In this document: in pieces, positions 11,521 through 23,213 of the stretch
Layout of the letters: each line of letters starts with the position of its first letter
Position numbering within the stretch: the first letter of the stretch is position 1
DNA from: Diphasiastrum complanatum
Taxonomy: Eukaryota > Streptophyta > Lycopodiopsida > Lycopodiales > Lycopodiaceae
Length of the DNA: 64,000 bases
Reading direction: 5' to 3'
Assembly: GCA_029204225.1 (NCBI GenBank)
Contig: CM055099.1
Span: 48,283,397-48,347,396 of the forward strand
Translations under genes and position numbers: made by a program
The notes under the pieces: generated by a model
What the model saw: only the letters and a program-made list of their open reading frames with translations
Told to the model about the DNA's origin: nothing
Database searches by the model: none

Positions 11521-12572
11521 TGTGAAAGATTTCAGATCATTATGATCCAATCTACTTGAATGATCTTTGGTTAGAAAGAGAAATACACTACCATCCTCAC
11601 TATCAATCTCACCAATGTAGAAAAATCAGCATCTACACACAAAATGAGATGCAAACACTAATAAAACTAAGCATGAAATGAGATAGAGAAGAGAGAAGAT
11701 AGCTCTCTCCATGAGTTACATCCTTTTATAGCAGGTCCACCAAAATGTGAAAAATGCAAAAATAAGCTTGGTAGAGGCCAAAAATCTTGTATATAGATAA
11801 ACACACATGTGTGGATCCTGTTCCCACATGTGAAACTAGTGTACTTGTCATGTACCATAATCATATATGTTGTACATATGATTTAATTCACGTTCTAGTG
11901 GCTAAAATGGCCAAAAACTAGTTTTCTAGACATATGACACATGGCATCAATCTATTGATTGCATGAGCCACATCCTTTGGTTAGGTGTCATATCCCATGT
12001 GTAGAGGACAATTCACACGTGTGGAATAAGCTGAGGCGAATTTTGACTTCTAGAAGATTTCCAAGTAGATCTCCATATAGAAGGAAAATGGACCAAAAGT
12101 GCTCAAAATAGAAGCTTTTGTCCAACTGTCAATTTTGCATGATGAATCATTATATGACAAAGCACCTTCACACATGTGGGATCAGAGGGATGATCAGTAC
12201 CATGAGCTCTCACTTATTGTATATATAGAGCCACATTTGGCCATAATCATTGTGAGACACGAATCTTGGTTTTGGAAGCAATTTTGTGTCAATCTCTCCA
12301 TTTGTCTTGATTTTTTTTGAATATTTTGAGTTTCTATCATAGTGTACATGATTTTCAGGTTGGAGTCTGTACTCTGACAGGGTTTCACACGTGTGAAACC
12401 ATCAAGTACATTTACCTTAATTAATGATTGTTCTTGTTAGGATTTTGTGTCTAGAATTGACCTAGATTGATCTTCATCTCAAGTAGATTGATAGATCAAG
12501 TACTCTGACAACCAATCCCTCTTGAGGATCAGATTAGGATACACTCTTGGTCCTTTTTATACTTTTTCCACA
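11521..12572. mobile_element. LTR block (about 1.05 kb) with an outward primer site on each side
   Basis: The block begins TGTGAAAG and ends TTTTTCCACA. A minus-strand primer site abuts its left end (11509-11520) and a plus-strand primer site abuts its right end (12573-12585). It either represents two LTRs of opposite elements fused or overlapped, or one LTR next to a chance site. Inside it is a perfect 20-bp palindrome at 12381-12400 (GGTTTCACACGTGTGAAACC), and further cacacgtgtg and cacatgtg motifs occur near 12013, 11806 and 12170. Confidence 0.5.
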
Positions 12573-14178
12573 TGGTATCAGAGCCTAGTACAAGAGGTTT
12601 TTTTGAAATTGATAGGGTTAATCCAATCAAAGCCAAAATTAGAAGTTTTTTGGAAACTAGTCAAATTTTGTGTAGCAAGTTGGATTTGATAGCTATCCTC
12701 AAAATTTTTGGTCCAGATCTTGTTGTGGGCTGTAGGGACCCTTTTCACAGGTGTGAGAGCATACAACTTTGGTTTTGACTACAAAATTTCAAAAATTTGT
12801 AGAATTTGACTCACACACCCAATTTGAGTGATTTTTTGTGCAAAATCAAGCATTTTTTTTTATAGAAAATCTAATCCCTTGATTAGTTCTTGGATTAGAT
12901 CAGCCAAAAAATTAAATTTGAAGCTTTAATCAGGTGAATTAATTGATTATCTCTAATTTTTTGAGTGCATGCTGAAGTTGAGAGTGATTTTGTCAAAAAT
13001 CATAGATTAAGGAGTGATATGCAAGGTGAGAGGATGAAATCCATTGTACAATCACTCTAGATTTGTTCAAGAGTGATAGGGTCAAGTTTAGACACATCAA
13101 TTTGCTAGAAAACATCCTTGGATATGTCCTCCAAGTGAAACCTTTGAGAGTTTCTAGTGCATATAGAGCATCTATGCAAATCTTTTGTAGAATTTGACAT
13201 AAATTGGCTTAAATTGAGGGTCCTAGAAAAGAGATTGAGATCCAAGTCACATTGTTCAACCCTACTCAATTTGTTTGACTGATTGTAAGGTTTGAAAAGA
13301 GTCATTAAGGTGTCTATGGCAAATGTGTAGAGAGAGATCCAATTTTCTAAGAGTTCCTTCCTTTGTAGAAGGCAAGATCTAGAAGCTCATTATGTGTTGC
13401 TATAGGTGAAGAATTTCTCTTCTCCTAGGTGATCAAATCTTTCTAAGTGGTATTAGCTCTTTGAAGCACAATATCTTAGTGAGAAAAATCACAACTTTTG
13501 ATTTTGAATTTCATTCCAAGTCTTAAAAAGTAGAGTAATTGGTGGAATCCAATAGGAGTGATTGAATTCAATTTGTTGAGCAAAAATTGACATAGAATGT
13601 ATGAAACTCAAATTAGTTCTATTCAACTTTTTTTGTGAGAGTGTGAGGGTCAATTTGTGATCCCATTGGATGTCTAGAATGAGGAGGAGCCCATATTTGA
13701 GTATTCATGCATGGTTGAGATCTTTGTGAATCTCTAGTTGTCTAAATTTTTAAGCTATGTGAAAAATTGGTGGTATAGTTTGTTTTCAAATCAAATCAAA
13801 TTCATTCTAAATCTCAAGACTGAGATAATTTGGGTCAAGAGTGAGTCCAAAAGAAGTGATTATGTTTGATTTTCATGTGTTTGAAAAAAAAAAACCCATC
13901 TTTTGTTCAAGAATCTCAAGTGTTGAGAGAACTAGTCAAGTGAAAAGGAAAATCTAGGTGTCAAATCTTTTCATATCCATTTCAACTCTCAAAAGAAAGA
14001 GTCATTGGTATTTGATGAGTCCAATAGGAGATTGGATCTGATTTCTTTAGTGATTTGATTCAAAGATTGTGTGCTTTTGTGTTAGTGATCAAAGCAAAGT
14101 TTCCAAGTGACTAGTCATTACTGTGAAGATTGATTCTTAGGTTTGTGAGCTAGATCTTTCGTAGATCATTCTAGATTA

Positions 14179-15678
14179 TTGAAGATGTTCAAATCTAGTC
14201 TCTTGAAAGTCACAAATTACATTTGTAGAATCATATCACAGGTTTTTATTCACATGGCATCAATAGGTGGCATCCTACTGAAGGAAAGAAAGGATCCTGA
14301 GTGCAACCTTTTTGGCAAGGGAGGATATTTTTTCTCAAGATGCTACAAAAAGAAGACCAGTCCATCCAAGGAGAACCAAATCAAGGGGGCCGAGGTGAAG
14401 GATGGAGCTTCAAGTTCAAAATGCAAATACAAGAAGGACAAGTCCAAGGGAAGGTGTTTCCTTTGTGGAAAGGTGAATGAGGCTTGGAGTCTCACAAGGA
14501 CTTGTAAGATTTGTCTTCAAGTGTCCATCACAACACATGTCAAATCTTTTGATATTTTTTATTTGGAAGTGCATTGTTTAGTTCAAGATGCAAAGATAGA
14601 TGTCACTTTCATGAAAGTAACTTGGATTTATTTTATGTCCTTGGAAAGTATTTTGCTTGGAACTTTAAATAAGTTCAAACTTATTGTTATTATCCAAGAG
14701 AAATCAATCAAGAATAAGGATCAATCACAAAATGAAAATAGTTTCATTTATGCTATCATGTCAACTTATGAAGAACCATTTTACTTTGAAGGGATTTTTG
14801 TATCTCAAAGGTGGCTTAAGGCAATACTAGTTGAGTGTGATGCCTTAAAAGATAGCAAAATATGTTTTCCTTGTAAGCTTACATTAGTTATGAAGTCAAG
14901 AAAATGGAAATATATTCATAATGTAGGATCTTTTGGTTTCAATAAGATCATGAATGATGTGTTCATTCATAAAGATGAAAATTGTAAGTTTTCAATCTTA
15001 AAGGCAAGTTGTAAACTTCTTATGAGAATAAGTGAAGCATCCAAAGTGGACACTTATATCCATAAGCAAGTAGTTAGCCTTATTGAAATGGAAATGCCTT
15101 TTGATTTCAATATTGGAAAAATCATGCCAAGTTGTGGTGATTTTTGGACTTATGTTTCTAGCATAAGTAATCTTGATAATCATAGGAAGTGCATATTGAA
15201 TGGTCATACTTGTGATCATTATGAGACATGGAGGTCTCGGATTTCCATAAAAAAGGAGCACCATGAAGAGGATCTTAAGGAGTCATCTCAAGGTTCAAAG
15301 GTGCCAAGGATTGAGGAGGAGAATCCTTCTCAAGGTTCAAGTGTGCCAAGGATTGAGGAGGAGAGACCTTCTCAAATTGTGATTCCAAAAAGAAACTCAA
15401 GAAATATGGTTGAGTTCATGTGGCTCACATTTCAAGGGAAAGAGGAGCATATCTCATGTGGTATACATCACATACTTAGTTCTCTTATGTCATTTGATAA
15501 ATCAATTTGCTTTGGTGAGACCATTGCATCTCAAAATTGGAGTAAAGCCATACTAGTTGAGTATGAAGTCTCTCTTGAGAGCATAGATGATGTTCTTAAA
15601 AGGTTGAAATTGATTTTAGATCAATTAAATGGTTATTTCATCAAATGGTTATTTCATCAAATGTATGCTCTTAAGTAA
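14179..15678 (+). CDS. 499-residue ORF of element A: knuckle relics plus unknown module
   Basis: No known enzyme domain is visible. Residues about 35-50 (ECNLFGKGGYFFSRCYKK) and about 95-115 (GRCFLCGK) look like copia zinc knuckles that have lost ligands, which ties the ORF to a Gag ancestor. Residues about 195-360 form module copy 1 (RWLKAILVECDAL, CKLLMRISEASKVDTYI, LDNHRKC, HYETWRSRISI). A 14-residue sequence (SQGSKVPRIEEENP) is then repeated. From about residue 410 module copy 2 begins (FMWLTFQGKEEHISCGIHH, WSKAILVEYEV) and continues after a stop at 15676 into the frame at 15711-16091. The matching part of element B, including SEASKVDTYI, is the best evidence that this is a real conserved unit. 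Function unknown. Confidence 0.6.
   Translation: MKMFKSSLLKVTNYICRIISQVFIHMASIGGILLKERKDPECNLFGKGGYFFSRCYKKKTSPSKENQIKGAEVKDGASSSKCKYKKDKSKGRCFLCGKVNEAWSLTRTCKICLQVSITTHVKSFDIFYLEVHCLVQDAKIDVTFMKVTWIYFMSLESILLGTLNKFKLIVIIQEKSIKNKDQSQNENSFIYAIMSTYEEPFYFEGIFVSQRWLKAILVECDALKDSKICFPCKLTLVMKSRKWKYIHNVGSFGFNKIMNDVFIHKDENCKFSILKASCKLLMRISEASKVDTYIHKQVVSLIEMEMPFDFNIGKIMPSCGDFWTYVSSISNLDNHRKCILNGHTCDHYETWRSRISIKKEHHEEDLKESSQGSKVPRIEEENPSQGSSVPRIEEERPSQIVIPKRNSRNMVEFMWLTFQGKEEHISCGIHHILSSLMSFDKSICFGETIASQNWSKAILVEYEVSLESIDDVLKRLKLILDQLNGYFIKWLFHQMYALK
15286..15369 (+). repeat. 42-bp in-frame tandem repeat in the element A ORF
   Basis: The unit starting tctcaaggttcaa occurs at 15286 and 15328, with part of a third at 15370. 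It encodes SQGS-x-VPRIEEE-x-P twice, an acidic, probably disordered linker between the two module copies. The period of 42 keeps the frame. Confidence 0.85.
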
Positions 15679-15710
15679 TGTAAGAGCAAAAGTGATTTGT
15701 TCACTCATAG

Positions 15711-16091
15711 TTGAAAATTTGTATTGAGGCGAATTGTAAACTCTTTATGAGAGTAAGTGAATCATCTTCTAAAGACACTTATCTCCTTAATGAAGTATGT
15801 AGCCCCATTGGATCTGAGATTAGCATGGTAAACAAGCATGAAGATATGATGCAAACACTTTGTTATTATAGCATGCATAGTCTTGCCAATTTGGATGAGT
15901 CTAATTGTCTAGATCATGGTAACATGATGTTAGATCTTTGTGATCCTATTAAATCAAGAAGAAATCTTTATTTTCTCATGGAGGAGCATCCACATGAAGA
16001 AGGAGCAAGCCTCAAGGTCAAGCATCTACATGATATTGATGTAAATACTGATATTCTCCGGGATTCTTATTGGCCAAAATACATCTGTTGA
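15711..16091 (+). pseudogene. Continuation of module copy 2 in element A
   Basis: This 126-codon frame begins IEANCKLFMRVSESSSKDTYL, which matches CKLLMRISEASKVDTYI of module copy 1 and CKLLLRLSEASKVDTYI of element B. It runs on through SLANLDESNCLD, in the place of LDNHRKC and LDNHHCF in the other copies. Most of its length follows the stop that ends the 499-residue ORF, so copy 2 is broken into two frames. It ends in an acidic tail. I do not recognise a function. Confidence 0.55.
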
Positions 16092-17039
16092 TGAATTGAT
16101 CCCTATAGAGGAGTCTAAATGTCTTTTCAATTTTCCTGTATATTATGTAAATGACGATGTACATTTTCCTATAACTGATTTATGTAAATTTTTTGACTAT
16201 CATGAAGATGAGGTTCTTTGTTTATTATCCGGCACAATTTTTTAAGTCTCCGACTTTGTAGAATTTGAAACAGATGACCTTGTTGCTAGAATTGATTTTG
16301 ATGATGAGGAAGGACTTATGACCGGTGAAGAATGTCTGACTAAGTCTTTATCAAATATTGTTGAGGATGGGTGAGGCAGACCATCCGATGAAGAATTCAG
16401 GGCATTTCAATCCCAAATGGGCTTCCCTCGTCCATTATTAATACATTTCACTGATGATTCCACTTAATTAGGTGGTCATTATATTGATCATCCTGATTTG
16501 GTTGCTGTTGATGATAAAGAATGTGTAAGTGTTTGAACTTCCTTGCATTAGAATGTTTTTAACCACTGAATGTATTTTTGCTAACATATTTCTTATTGCA
16601 GGATGCTCTCATAATTGATGATTTTGCTGCCAGACGAGGTGGTTTTAGACTACATGCATCCTTGTTCTAGAGGGATAGTGGACTTGGCCACTATCTTAGG
16701 CATTTCCTGAAGAATGAGATTTGTATTGCTCATTCCAAAGTGAGCCCAGTTGGGGAGAGTCTTATAATGGTAGTTAAAGCTTTATCGTTTTATCTAGGAG
16801 GACATAAATTTGTTAAGACAAATAAGATCTTTTTTGTCAAAAGATCTTATGTTTTGAACATTCTAGGTTTTATTGATGAGAATGTTCCTTTAAGGAGCTC
16901 CCATTATTCATTATATTCCACTTATATTGCACTTAGTGAAAATAAGAATAATGCACATCTATTAGATGCATACTCTAGTAGAGAATTTCTCCATGACAAT
17001 ACTGCCATAGAATTTGACACACAAGCTGATGATGAATAG
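16092..17039 (+). pseudogene. Gene V: unknown multi-exon gene decaying in one reading frame
   Basis: One frame reads through almost 950 bp with only isolated stop codons (near 16243, 16372, 16466 and, in the second exon, 16668). It starts around SVDELIPIEESKC, passes through PSDEEFRAFQSQMGFPRPLL, and ends in DTQADDE before a stop at 17037. A convincing 77-bp intron lies at 16525-16601 (tgt|gtaagt ... tattgcag|gat), and removing it keeps the frame. Isolated stops in an otherwise continuous frame suggest a pseudogene of a once-constrained protein. I do not recognise the family. It converges on gene U (17524-25330 minus), and the two may have been one unit. Confidence 0.55.
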
Positions 17040-17523
17040 TGGACACTTTGTATTTTGTTATAATACAATCAATACATTTACATTGAGTATTTCTTCTCTC
17101 TTTTTCAATGAATTTGCAAGCAATACTGAACATGTCATGATTTGATGACAATGATCATCTTCTACTCAACAATCATCTAATTTTCTCTTCTTGTATGAAC
17201 TTGTATACTTTTCCAAACTTGTTGTATTGTGTGGACTTTGTTATATGTCGAATCTGAACTCTGCAGTAGAACCACTGAAACAATTGACAAATGTAGTTTC
17301 GTTTTTCATTGGTTCCTCCATGTTGTGTATTTTGATGAAATGCTACTCGTGCTTGCCAATGTGACTTCTACATCCCTTGTGATGACCATACACTCAAGCT
17401 TCCATATGTGTTTCAAAAAATGTTGTATGATCTCTTAGTATGTGCTGCATATGTCAAAATCATAATGTTAGTCTTATGTTTGGATCTAGATATATATGAA
17501 AAATTGAAAGCATCTTGAAGAAT
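17040..17523. other. Intergenic region between convergent genes V and U
   Basis: AT-rich sequence between the two convergent stop codons. A short frame at 17229-17438 has no recognisable motif. It probably holds the 3' ends of both old transcripts. Confidence 0.4.
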
Positions 17524-18279
17524 TTATACAAACCATGTAATGAGTGATGTGATCTTCTCCCCATGCTTTGATACTGCATCCACAAACTCAACACAAGTCC
17601 TTTGGACAGCTTTCTTATCAATATCAGAGTATTTATCTTTTCTTAAAATAGCATTCATACTATCAAGCTTCTTCCATACATCAACTTTTAGTACTCTGGT
17701 TTTGCCGTCTTTCTCGAAGTTCTGAGTGGCAGCAATAATATATGTCCAGATTGAGTGTTGAATATTAAAAGCCTTACCAATATGATTTGATAGGAAATGA
17801 CGTGCTTTTGCTCCTCCTATGCTTGGCTTAGTTACCATGCTCCCATTTTTTCCTAAAAGCTTTTCATTTTTTTGAATTTTGACATGTCCCTTATGAAGTC
17901 CTGCTTTTGATAAAACATCTTCTAATCAAGGGATAGCTTCCTTTGCTAATGATGATGGCTTAGTATTCCAAGCAAAAACTATATGAAGATAAATGATCTT
18001 TTCTATTAATCTGACTTCTGCATGAAGAGTGCAAACATGCACATTTTTCAAGGGGATAGGCAGCATAGGCTTCCAGTTTGGATCTGCATAAGTGATTCTT
18101 GTACTCCTAGTAACATCTTTTGCCATTTTCATGTAGTACAAACAAGGGTGTTTTGATGTAGCACCATGAGAGACATTATACATACATTTCAATGTTTTCA
18201 AATTACCTGCTAACTGCCATTCAATATTGAAGTCTCCAAGTCCTGGAACATTGAGAAGTCCTCCATCCATATGGTCCTT
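17524..18279 (-). pseudogene. Gene U, 3' part: unknown conserved-looking protein
   Basis: Two minus-strand frames belong together. 18270-17926 starts MDGGLLNVPGLGDFNIEWQL and includes LKTLKCMYN, SKHPCLYYMKMAK and LHAEVRLIEKIIYLHI. 17838-17524 has SIGGAKARHFLSNHIGKAFN and VDVWKKLDSMNAILRK. The order (a W-x-L-x-x-[D/N]LKTL block, a CxxC-like CLYYM where C is now Y, then LHAxxRxxEK) resembles an uncharacterised, often repetitive protein family I recall from animal genomes with a GGDWKFL, WC, LHxxLRI pattern. This is memory, not a search. A stop separates the frames and the last CxxC cysteine is lost. The reading frame continues across the copia insertion into 24291-24358 (ending PRIIKDHMDGG), showing that the copia split this gene. 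Confidence 0.55.
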
Positions 18280-18531
18280 GAGTTAGAATTAGTGTAGAAT
18301 CAGTGTGTTACTGTATTGTGGATCCTATCAGTGGATAAGGATCTGTTGGCCTCGCCACGAGGCAAGTCGACAGGACACGCATCCCGCCAACGGCAACCTG
18401 GGTCATGCATGGGTTGCCTGAGTGAACAACTATATGTATAGTGTAATTTTATTTTGAGAAAAACAGTTGCTATGTGAGCTTGCTGTGTAGAGTGTTTTCT
18501 ATCTGTGTTCCTGTGCAAAGCAAATTCTAAG
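18280..18531 (+). repeat. 5' LTR of the 6.0-kb copia
   Basis: Matches 24017-24290 except for scattered substitutions and one insertion of about 22 bp in the 3' copy. It is followed one base later by the primer site. This is short for a copia LTR. Confidence 0.85.
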
Positions 18532-19926
18532 TTGGTATCAGAGCCGTACAGGGAGTGTACACAGTACAACATCGTCGTTGAAGAGAGCTTCGGGAGGACT
18601 GTATTCTGAGAGTTTGGGGTTTACGGCGGGTTGAAGACGGAAAGAGAAGCACTGGTGCACGGTTCTAGTTTATAGAGGCTTGCTAAGCTTAGTAGAGGGA
18701 TTATTAGCCTGTGCACAACATCAGACAGGAAAAAAATTTGGTGAAAAATTGATAATTTTGAAGCCAGCTGAAAATTGAAACTGGGTTTGGGGTTACGAAT
18801 TTTATACATAACTGGTGATTTCTTCGCTGTTTGTGCACCGTTTTGGATGCCGTAAGGACAGGAAGGAAGCTAATCACATTGTCACTCAGCCATGGAGAGA
18901 TTCTGAGGTTTATGTCAAAGATTTGTCTCCAGACAGTTAACCTAGCAGATTTGTGGTAAAAGGTTAAAAAAGCCACTTTGTCAAGTTGAACTAAAATCAC
19001 CATTTCTCCACAGAATTTCTTGAGTGAACACTCTACAGACTTGGAATCAGTAGGGCAACCCTGCTCCAGGCCTTAGATTGTGCTCAAATCGATTCACAGG
19101 CGAGTTAGATCAAACAAAAATCAGTGTGGGGAGGTGCGACCGCAGACAGGGAGGTCGCGGACTGTTCGTGCGTGGAACCAGAGTGAGAGCGTAGCGTTTC
19201 GAAGTAGACAATGTCTACAAGACTCTCCATTGGTCAACAAAAGTGTTCAGATCCGTTGGATAGAGGAGTTACAAGATCGACGGCTCAGATTGTGTTACCC
19301 AGAAGGGATATCCACAGTTGGATCAGATTCAACCATTGGATGGAGTCTGAAGGGTTGTTGAAAAGGGCCCTGAAGAAGTGAAGTGCATTTTAGCCTTCAA
19401 CTTCATTAAAAATCTTCATACTGAAATTGGAGTTGGGTCCTTTCACAAGTGAAGAGTGAAGTTTCTTCAAGGTGAAGAAACAGTTCAAAAACTAGAAAAG
19501 TCCCTATTTTTGGGTCCTTTGCCTATTTTGACCCAAATGAAAGGCTATAACCTCCAAACGAAGGGCACCCAACTATACCTGCAAGTACGGTACAACAAAA
19601 TAGAGTGATTGCAATGGAGAAAGTGTTTGGATAACTGATTTCACCATTCCACTAGGCACGTTGTTGGGAGTTGACGACTGAGTGCATTTCGAAAGGCAAT
19701 GTCGATTTGGCTTTCAAATTGGTGGAAAAGCGGCACGTGGCCTGGAAAGGAAAAAAGTGCAGGTCATTATTTTCAACTTCTGATATCACTGTTGGCCTCG
19801 GCATACTGTTTTTAGCCTACGATAGAAGTTTCAAGCAGTTTTGCGATGGCAAACTTGGGAGAGTCCATTTTGAGTGAAAGTAGCAAATTGGACGGGATTT
19901 CTAACTATGCAGTGTGAAAATTCAAA

Positions 19927-20532
19927 ATGAAAAACATACTGATGCAGAAAGACGTGTGGGAAGTTGTCACAGGTGATGAGAGAAGGCCGTCAAATGAAGC
20001 AGATATCAAAGTGTTTGACAAAACGATGAGGAAAGCTTTGACCTTCATTAACTTGTCAGTGAATGATCACATCATTACCCACATTTGTGATTCTGTTACA
20101 CCCAGACATGCATGGGATGTGCTAAAGGAGTAGTTCGAGATGTCAAATCCATCAAGAATCATGTTTCTGAAGTCAAAGTTGAATAGTGCCCGCATGGAAC
20201 AAGGAGAGCACATTCAGACGTACATGACCAGAATCAAGACAATGAGAGATGAACTACATTCTATTGGTGAGCGCATACATGATGTGGAGTTGGTGCACAA
20301 TGCATTGTGCGGCATTGCAGAATCCTATCAGATGTTTATGAGCGGAATAGCATCAAGAGAAAGATTGCCAACCTTTGACGAGCTCACAGGAATCTTGATG
20401 CAAGAAGAGCAATGTAGGGAAATGGTGAAAGCTAGATGTCAAAATACTGACGATCAGGCACTTGCGACACGTCAAAAACAAGGCAAGGGCAAGGGCAAGA
20501 AGAAGTCTGAGCAGCAATTTGCCAAGTCTTAG
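19927..20532 (+). pseudogene. copia Gag of the 6.0-kb element
   Basis: The frame from 19927 gives KNILMQKDVWEVVTGDE, then DKTMRKALTFINLSVNDHII, a single in-frame TAG at 20131, and MFLKSKLNSARMEQGEHI with IASRERLPTFDELTGIL after it. This is the UBN2-type Gag of plant copia, which forms the particle shell. A CCHC knuckle (CFHCGKKGHWKSEC) follows in another frame at about 20577-20620, so at least one frameshift separates Gag from nucleocapsid. The minus-strand element at 55.7-59.1 kb has the same Gag organisation (LINLSMKDHVITHI, IALRERLPTFEDFHGIM), so the two belong to one family. Confidence 0.85.
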
Positions 20533-20715
20533 GAGGACGAGGGATCTTCCAGTTAAACTAATAAGAAAGACAAGTGCTTCCATTGTGGTAAAAAGGGCCA
20601 TTGGAAGAGTGAATGTCGCAAATTCCTGGCGGAACAAGACAAGGGGAAACCAAAACAAGCAGGTAACCTTGTCGATGAGGGTGAGATTGAAGACTCTAGC
20701 ATTTTCATATCTGCA

Positions 20716-21903
20716 TTGTCATCTAATCAAGATGATCAAGCATGGTATATTGACTTGGGAGCCACAAGACACATGACAGGTAACAAGAATTGGTTCAGTA
20801 GTTTGAAAGTGTTGGATAATGGAACATCTATCTCACAAGCAAATGGTGAGGTGTGCAAGATCAAGGGGATAGGCACCGTTTCAATCCAACTACCTGATGG
20901 CAAAAGTAGGATGATTAGGGAGGTACTTTACGTACCAGGTTTGAAGAAAAATCTAAATTCTATTGGAGTCATTACTAATCAAAAGTTGAAAGTAGAATTT
21001 GCCCATGATTGTTGCTTTGTGAAGGATGTGAACCAAAAGTTCAAAGTTATTGCGGATGGAGTAAGAGAGCCCAATACAAAATTGTACAGGTTGAATGCTA
21101 CAATTAAGGGGCAACATGGACTTGTATCATCCATTCCATCGCAAACTGAGTTGTGGCATAAGAGGCTTGGTCACTTGAACTTGGGAAGCCTCAATTTGAT
21201 GAAAAAATTGGAGATGGTAACAGGATTGCCTACCATAGAAGATCACTTGAAATCGATGTGCGAATCTTATGTATATGGAAAGCAGCATCGAGAGAAGTTC
21301 AATAAAGGGGGTGTTGCAAGAGCAAAGAACATCCTGGATTTAATCCACATGGATTTATGCAGGCCTATGAGGACCATGTCCTTAGGTAAAGCCTTCTATT
21401 TCATGACCTTTATTGATGATATGTCACGTAAGACGTGGATATACTTCTTGAAGAAGAAATCAGATGCATTTAATAACTTCAAGAGCTTCAAAGCATTGGT
21501 AAAAAATCAGACAAGTAGGAAGATCAAAGTCCTAAGATCAGATAGTGGAGGTGAGTACAGGTCTAATGACTTCAATGATCTTTGTGATCAATGTGAGATT
21601 CAAAGACAATTTATGCAAGATCATACTCCTGCTCTCAATGGTGTAGCTGAGCGCAAGAATCGTACAATTGTGGAAAGTGCCAGATCTATGCTAGCTGAGA
21701 TGAAACTACCAAGAGATTTTTGGTCAGAAGCATGTAGCACGGCAGTCTATCTTCAAAATAGAAGTCCTACCATTGCCATACCAAAGATAACACCTGAGGA
21801 AGCATTCACGAAGAAGAAGCCAAAGGTGAACCACTTGCGAATCTTTGGATGTAAGGCCTTTGTACACATTCCTAAGGAAGAGAGACGTAAACTTGATGTA
21901 TAA
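20716..21903 (+). pseudogene. copia protease and integrase of the 6.0-kb element
   Basis: Residues about 10-22 read WYIDLGATRHMTG: the protease loop DSGA has become DLGA, losing the serine. The integrase zinc region has LWHKRLGHLNLGSL and CESYVYGKQHRE, in which the last cysteine of CxxC is tyrosine. The DDE triad survives: LIHMDLCRPM, VLRSDSGGEY and NGVAERKNRTIVE. The frame stops at a TAA (21901) within the C-terminal part (RKLDV, then AIKCIFLGYDD in the same frame), and 21940-22374 continues with ISRDVIFDESKMYEDED. Integrase would insert the cDNA in the nucleus; the zinc-site and protease changes suggest this copy is inactive. Confidence 0.85.
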
Positions 21904-22469
21904 GCTATCAAGTGCATATTCCTAGGATATGATGATCGTGTGAAAGGCTATAGATTTTTTGATGCGGTGGAAAACAAAATCCATATAAGCCGTGATGTTA
22001 TCTTTGATGAATCCAAGATGTATGAAGACGAGGATGCTGAGAAGATAGACACATCCACTGGGGAAGATGGTATATTGAGGATACCACCTGATGATGATCC
22101 ATTCATTGACCTTTCGAGTGATGAACGTGAGGATACATCTCAAGATACAACTACTCAACCTCAAGAGACAGGTTGGAGAGGTAGGGACAAACCTTTTGGT
22201 GCAAGAAGGATTGAAGTTACAGGTGACAAACGCAAGGAGAAGGATGTACCATGGGATACATTTTCACCAGGAAGTCGATCACCTGACAGGAAGCTCCCTA
22301 AGTGGTTTGAGAGATTGTTGGAGAGCCGCGACATAGATGACTTTCCAAGATCATCTAGCCAGGGAGAGCTATGAAGATCAACAAGAGAGAAGACACTACC
22401 TGAAAGGTATGAAGCAATGCTCTCTTATCTAGCATTATTCAAAGCAAAGAACCTTCGACTTATGGTGAA

Positions 22470-23213
22470 GTGAAGGATGATGACATTTGGGTCAAGACCA
22501 TGGGAGAGGAGATGGAGTCAATTGCTAAGAATATCACATGGGACTTAGTAGAACCACCAGGTGGCAAAAAACCCATTGGTTGCAAATGGGTATACAGGAC
22601 TAAGTATCATGCAGATGGAAATATAGCAAAGCACAAGGCAAGATTGGTGATCAAAGGGTACGCACAAAGTAAAGGCATCGACTATGAGAAGACCTTTGCC
22701 GCGGTTTGTAAGTGGAATACTCTACGTCTACTTGTTGCTTTAGCTTCACATTTTGGTTGGCCTTTGCATCAGATGGATGTGAAATCTGCTTTTCTAAATG
22801 GTGAGTTAGAAGAAGAAGTGTTCATGGATCAACCTAAAGGCTTTGTAGCGAAGGGACAGGAAAATAAAGTATGTCGCTTGAAGAAAGCGCTTTATGGTCT
22901 TAAACAAGCACCACGTGCATGGTATAGTAGGATTGATGCCTACTTTCATTCAAAGGGGATGGTGAGAACACATTCTGATCCAAATCTATATGTCTTATGC
23001 TTTGATGGTATGGTTGCTTTGATTGCTCTTTATGTTGATGACTTGATTATTATAGGGAATAATCAAGAGACGATAGACATGATCAAATTCCAGATGACAG
23101 ATCTCAGCCTGATGCATTACGGCCTTGGAGTAGAAGTGTGGCAAAAAGGACATGAAGTGGGTTTAACACAGGTGAAGTATGTCAAAGAGTTGTTGCACAG
23201 GTCTAGGTTGTAG
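22470..23213 (+). pseudogene. copia reverse transcriptase of the 6.0-kb element
   Basis: Typical copia polymerase segments occur in order: ITWDLVEPPGGKKPIGCKWV, KARLVIKGYAQSKGIDYEKT, HQMDVKSAFLNGELEEEVFM, LYGLKQAPRAWYSR, and the catalytic YVDDLIIIG at about residue 189-197. A TAG at 23211 ends the frame; the protein continues in the same frame with DCKPVNTPIEPSKKL. Polymerase residues look intact. The closest relative in the window is 57152-55677 on the minus strand. Confidence 0.85.

Larger units (their letters stand above)
12573..16091 (+). mobile_element. Element A: LTR-element remnant carrying a duplicated unknown module
   Basis: A primer site (tggtatcagagcc, 12573-12585) follows an LTR-like end, so this is a plus-strand LTR element. 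The first 1.6 kb (12586-14178) holds no recognisable gene and is treated as leader. The coding part (14179-16091) has degraded zinc knuckles but no protease, integrase, reverse transcriptase or RNase H. It instead carries two copies of a module also found in element B at about 47.0-47.6 kb. No 3' LTR was found, so the element is truncated at the right or its 3' end has been replaced by the sequence from 16092. Confidence 0.65.
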
